From the NCBI GenBank assembly GCA_009845645.1, contig VXZF01000241.1, forward strand, positions 1-15,703: a stretch of DNA of 15,703 nucleotides, read 5' to 3'. Of this stretch, positions 13,951 to 15,703 are shown in pieces. The first letter of the stretch is position 1; each line of letters starts with the position of its first letter. The notes below the pieces were generated by a model. The model was not told the DNA's origin and searched no databases. It saw only the letters and a list, made by a program, of their open reading frames with translations. The stretch comes from Gemmatimonadota bacterium (lineage in GTDB: Bacteria > Latescibacterota > UBA2968 > UBA8231). The translations under genes and the position numbers were made by a program.

Positions 13951-14295
13951 ATAGGGAGTATGTCGGCTCACGTCGATGTGATCGACACTACTGCTTCCGC
14001 CTCCGCTTGCGTTTGCGTTTGCGATATTGGGAAATTGCGAATGGTAGATCGAGCAAGAGTGAGATCAAAAATGCAATCATTTGCTTGTCTCTCGGCAGAG
14101 TGTGTCGGCTCAATCTTACTCTAGTTAATCCGTCGAAACCCCACAAGACGCCGGCGGAATCGGCCCCGTCGTTGGTTGGTTGAAGCCCAACGCGCGCGTG
14201 TAGGACACCGCATAACAAGCCGCTACCAGAGGTAGGATAGTAACTAGTGGCCTGATTATCATTAGTTTATCCCGGACGTCAGCGGCTGAGAGGGG
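13951..14295 (+). other. Non-coding stretch between B2 and the GIY-YIG promoter
   Basis: Besides the doubtful minus-strand peptide, it holds the exact 16-bp repeat CAAGACGCCGGCGGAA (14144-14159; other copy 9067-9082) and two copies of TGTCGGCTCA (near 13962 and 14103). The sequence becomes less GC-rich towards the gene at 14352. Confidence 0.45.
13988..14080 (-). CDS. Possible 30-residue membrane peptide with basic tail (doubtful)
   Basis: ATG at 14080 (minus) opens a peptide with a hydrophobic stretch MIAFLISLLLDLPFAISQY followed by the strongly basic RKRKRKRRRKQ and a stop at 13988. This resembles small membrane peptides such as type I toxins in general shape only. The frame is open further upstream to about 14218, but that part is not protein-like and overlaps the 16-bp repeat. 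There is no good ribosome binding site, and the basic tail comes from a GCGTTT-type slippage tract. It may be chance. Confidence 0.22.
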   Translation of the reverse strand: MIAFLISLLLDLPFAISQYRKRKRKRRRKQ

Positions 14296-14325
14296 TTGAC
14301 TGGGTTACGCTCGTCCGCCTATGTT
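14296..14325 (+). promoter_or_regulatory. Likely sigma70-type promoter of the GIY-YIG gene
   Basis: TTGACT (14296-14301) and TATGTT (14320-14325) are 18 bp apart, 26 bp before the start codon, leaving a short leader that holds the GGAAGGG ribosome binding site. Confidence 0.5.
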
Positions 14326-14351
14326 GCGGTGCAAAAAGAAGGAAGGGATTT

Positions 14352-15167
14352 ATGACCGATGAATTGACACAGCCAGAGGCTCGAAGCGATACGTATCTGG
14401 ATGAAGTCGAAATGGCGCTTAGTCAGGACCCGACACTACTCGGTGAGGTGTACAATTTCGATCTGCCGGAGGAGCTGGATGCAAACCAGATCGCGAAAGA
14501 ACTAGGTATTGAGACATCGGGATTTGTCTACAATTACCGGCGTTTCATAGAAGCAATTGTAGATGTAGAGAGTATTCCACCCAGTTCTCCATCAGTAGCT
14601 CGACAGTGTGCATCGGCTCTTCGAGGTTTCGCAAAACGCCACCGGAAGTCCCTCTCCGCTGAAACCCTCTTGGAGCTTCAGGATAGGGCAGAGAAATGTA
14701 GCCTTAGTTCGGCTGATCCAGCCAAATGGGAAGAGGAGGAACAGAAACTTGAGAGTCAAACGAGTATTGCCGAGAAAGAGGAGATCCCGGGAATATACGT
14801 GTATACGCTGCCGCACTACCTCCGGTATCCGGTCGAGGTTTCCAAGAAAGATGGAACAGCCGACCGGACGTTGCTGAAAGTGGGTATGTCCAAGAGAGAT
14901 GCCAAGAAGCGTGTCCAAGATCAGGTAATCACGGCGCTACCTGAACCGCCCATCTTGCTGAGGATATATGTCTGCTCAAACGGCATGGAGATAGCGGAAG
15001 TTGAAAGGAAAATTCATCGCCACTTGGCTTCCGCCGATCATGTCAGGAGTTCAGAACGCGGCACCGGGCAGGAATGGTTCCTCACCCATCTGAAGCTCCT
15101 CGACTCGACCGCCGAACTCCTCGGCCTCAAGACTCACTTTGCAATCGACGACCCGGACGACGCTTAG
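14352..15167 (+). CDS. GIY-YIG nuclease, T5orf172/MUG113-like
   Basis: This 271-residue protein starts at ATG 14352, with GGAAGGG at 14341-14347. Residues 1-140 are helical and charged; DANQIAKELGIETSGFVYNY (43-62) looks like a helix-turn-helix or winged-helix DNA-binding segment. Residues 146-250 are the nuclease domain: PGIYVYTLP (GIY at 147-149), LLKVGMSKRDAKKR (174-187; KVG in place of YIG, with a conserved Arg near), IYVCSNGMEIAEVERKIHRH (205-224) with Glu218 as likely metal ligand and His222, and GQEWF (239-243). The family cleaves DNA with one metal ion and occurs in phages, restriction systems and selfish elements. No methyltransferase or partner lies beside it. It converges with the minus-strand gene ending at 15276 across 108 bp. 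Confidence 0.8.
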   Translation: MTDELTQPEARSDTYLDEVEMALSQDPTLLGEVYNFDLPEELDANQIAKELGIETSGFVYNYRRFIEAIVDVESIPPSSPSVARQCASALRGFAKRHRKSLSAETLLELQDRAEKCSLSSADPAKWEEEEQKLESQTSIAEKEEIPGIYVYTLPHYLRYPVEVSKKDGTADRTLLKVGMSKRDAKKRVQDQVITALPEPPILLRIYVCSNGMEIAEVERKIHRHLASADHVRSSERGTGQEWFLTHLKLLDSTAELLGLKTHFAIDDPDDA

Positions 15168-15275
15168 AACTACCAAGAGAGCTATTCACTTTCGTCCCCA
15201 TTGTAGGGAGTTTGTGGGCTGCTCGCGGCGCTGTTCTTTTCCCGGTGAAAAAAAAAGCAAAGGCAGAACTACTAA

Positions 15276-15443
15276 TCAGTGCTCACAGATCCGTTTCACT
15301 TCATCCATTGTCAGGCCCACAGCGTCCGAGATCCAATAAAAAGACCTCTTTCGGTCCTTACGCCAAGACCTAATCACACTAAAAACCTCTCCACTAGAAG
15401 CCTCTCCACGAAGAACCCGACATTCAACACAGTCACAGTTCAT
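15276..15443 (-). CDS. Small helix-turn-helix-like protein
   Basis: On the minus strand, ATG at 15443 has an excellent ribosome binding site (GGAGGA, six bases upstream) and opens a 55-residue protein, MNCDCVECRVLRG to VKRICEH. The frame extends 16 codons further upstream, but the ribosome binding site decides for this start. The N-terminus has three cysteines (CDCVEC) that could bind a metal. The C-terminal part (FYWISDAVGLTMDEVKRI) has the pattern of a helix-turn-helix, with Gly in the turn. I do not recognise a named family. A promoter-like signal and an inverted repeat lie upstream, so autoregulation is possible. It follows the ribbon-helix-helix gene on the same strand after 128 bp. Confidence 0.6.
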   Translation of the reverse strand: MNCDCVECRVLRGEASSGEVFSVIRSWRKDRKRSFYWISDAVGLTMDEVKRICEH

Positions 15444-15463
15444 GTTAAATCCTCCAAAGTTGA

Positions 15464-15484
15464 GGGAACAAATATGGCGTTCCC
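15464..15484. promoter_or_regulatory. Operator-like inverted repeat before the small helix-turn-helix gene
   Basis: GGGAAC (15464-15469) and GTTCCC (15479-15484) are perfect inverted half-sites 9 bp apart, between the predicted -10 box and the ribosome binding site of the minus-strand gene. Confidence 0.35.
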
Positions 15485-15486
15485 CC

Positions 15487-15514
15487 AACATACTACAGAA
15501 GCATATCCCGTCAA
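15487..15514 (-). promoter_or_regulatory. Possible sigma70-type promoter of the small helix-turn-helix gene
   Basis: On the minus strand, TTGACG (15514-15509) and TATGTT (15492-15487) are 16 bp apart. The -10 box has the same sequence as that proposed for the GIY-YIG gene. Confidence 0.4.
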
Positions 15515-15571
15515 TCTCGCCGCGCCGGCGTGGCTCTCTGACCTAATAGGCCAAAACGGTTGATTATTTAC

Positions 15572-15703
15572 TTATTTACTCAAATACTCATCTACTAATT
15601 TACGTACGATGTCGCTTACGCAGGTCTCCCCCTCGACGGCGCGTATTTTTAGCTGACGCATCGTTTGTTTTGGAATATCCAGATTCAGCCGCACCTTTTC
15701 GTC
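15572..15703 (-). CDS. Ribbon-helix-helix DNA-binding protein, C-terminal part (5' end outside window)
   Basis: The minus-strand frame is open from the window edge to TAA at 15574-15572 and gives 43 residues. KVRLNLDIPKQTMRQLKIRA followed by VSDIVRKLVDEYLSK is a textbook ribbon-helix-helix: a short beta strand with alternating residues (VRLNLDI), helix A (KQTMRQLKIRAVE) and helix B (VSDIVRKLVDEYL). Such proteins dimerise and act as antitoxins, plasmid partition regulators or repressors; these roles cannot be told apart here. The stop lies 128 bp before the small helix-turn-helix gene on the same strand. No toxin gene follows directly downstream, so a toxin-antitoxin role, if any, would need a partner upstream, outside the window. 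Confidence 0.75.
   Translation of the reverse strand, partial: DEKVRLNLDIPKQTMRQLKIRAVEGETCVSDIVRKLVDEYLSK

Noticed and set aside
15248..15256. Nine-A run (T-tract on the minus strand) as terminator of the small minus-strand gene
   Set aside because: No GC-rich stem lies directly before the T-tract on the minus strand, so only weak support remains.

Overview
The window looks like a chromosomal segment of a GC-rich, diderm, probably uncultured bacterium, possibly of the FCB/Latescibacterota/Poribacteria-like assemblage. The evidence is indirect: a broken surface protein carries the YPNPFNP type of C-terminal motif common in those phyla, beside a small outer-membrane barrel and an SpoIVB-type (S55) lipoprotein. 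The phylum call is inference; there is no rRNA or tRNA in the window.

Layout. Positions 1-4101 look like ordinary chromosome, all on the + strand: the C-terminal part of a glycine-betaine-type ABC substrate-binding protein, a decayed secreted protein, an outer-membrane barrel protein, a frameshifted small membrane protein, and an S55-family lipoprotein overlapping it. From about 4100 the character changes. A gene-poor stretch holds a hairpin pair resembling the end of a tnpB/IS605-type element. Then comes a more AT-rich two-gene operon coding for a HipA-type kinase and, overlapping by 4 bp, a separate HipA N-terminal-domain protein (split HipA, kinase gene first, no hipB visible).

Positions 6422-14351 are the oddest part. 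Most of it is non-coding GC-rich DNA built from long diverged repeat blocks (called A, B and C here), all A and B blocks in the same orientation and full of short CCAGCA units. Isolated + strand genes sit between the blocks: a one-pass membrane protein of unknown family, a membrane-anchored HNH nuclease, a PD-(D/E)XK/DUF4268 protein and a GIY-YIG (T5orf172-type) nuclease. Each lies downstream of an A or B block, three of the four within about 100 bp (for the HNH gene, counting from a small leader ORF that overlaps it). A minus-strand scrap of hsdR lies among the repeats. The whole reads as an eroding defence-type accessory island with a repeat-gene-repeat-gene architecture.

The right end (15276-15703) has two small minus-strand genes: a 55-residue helix-turn-helix-like protein with its own promoter-like signal and operator-like inverted repeat, and the C-terminal part of a ribbon-helix-helix DNA-binding protein.

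How the genes work together: the 4974-6421 pair is predicted to form one HipA-like unit. The three nuclease genes are monocistronic (the HNH gene possibly coupled to a 68-residue upstream ORF) and are linked only by the shared repeat context.
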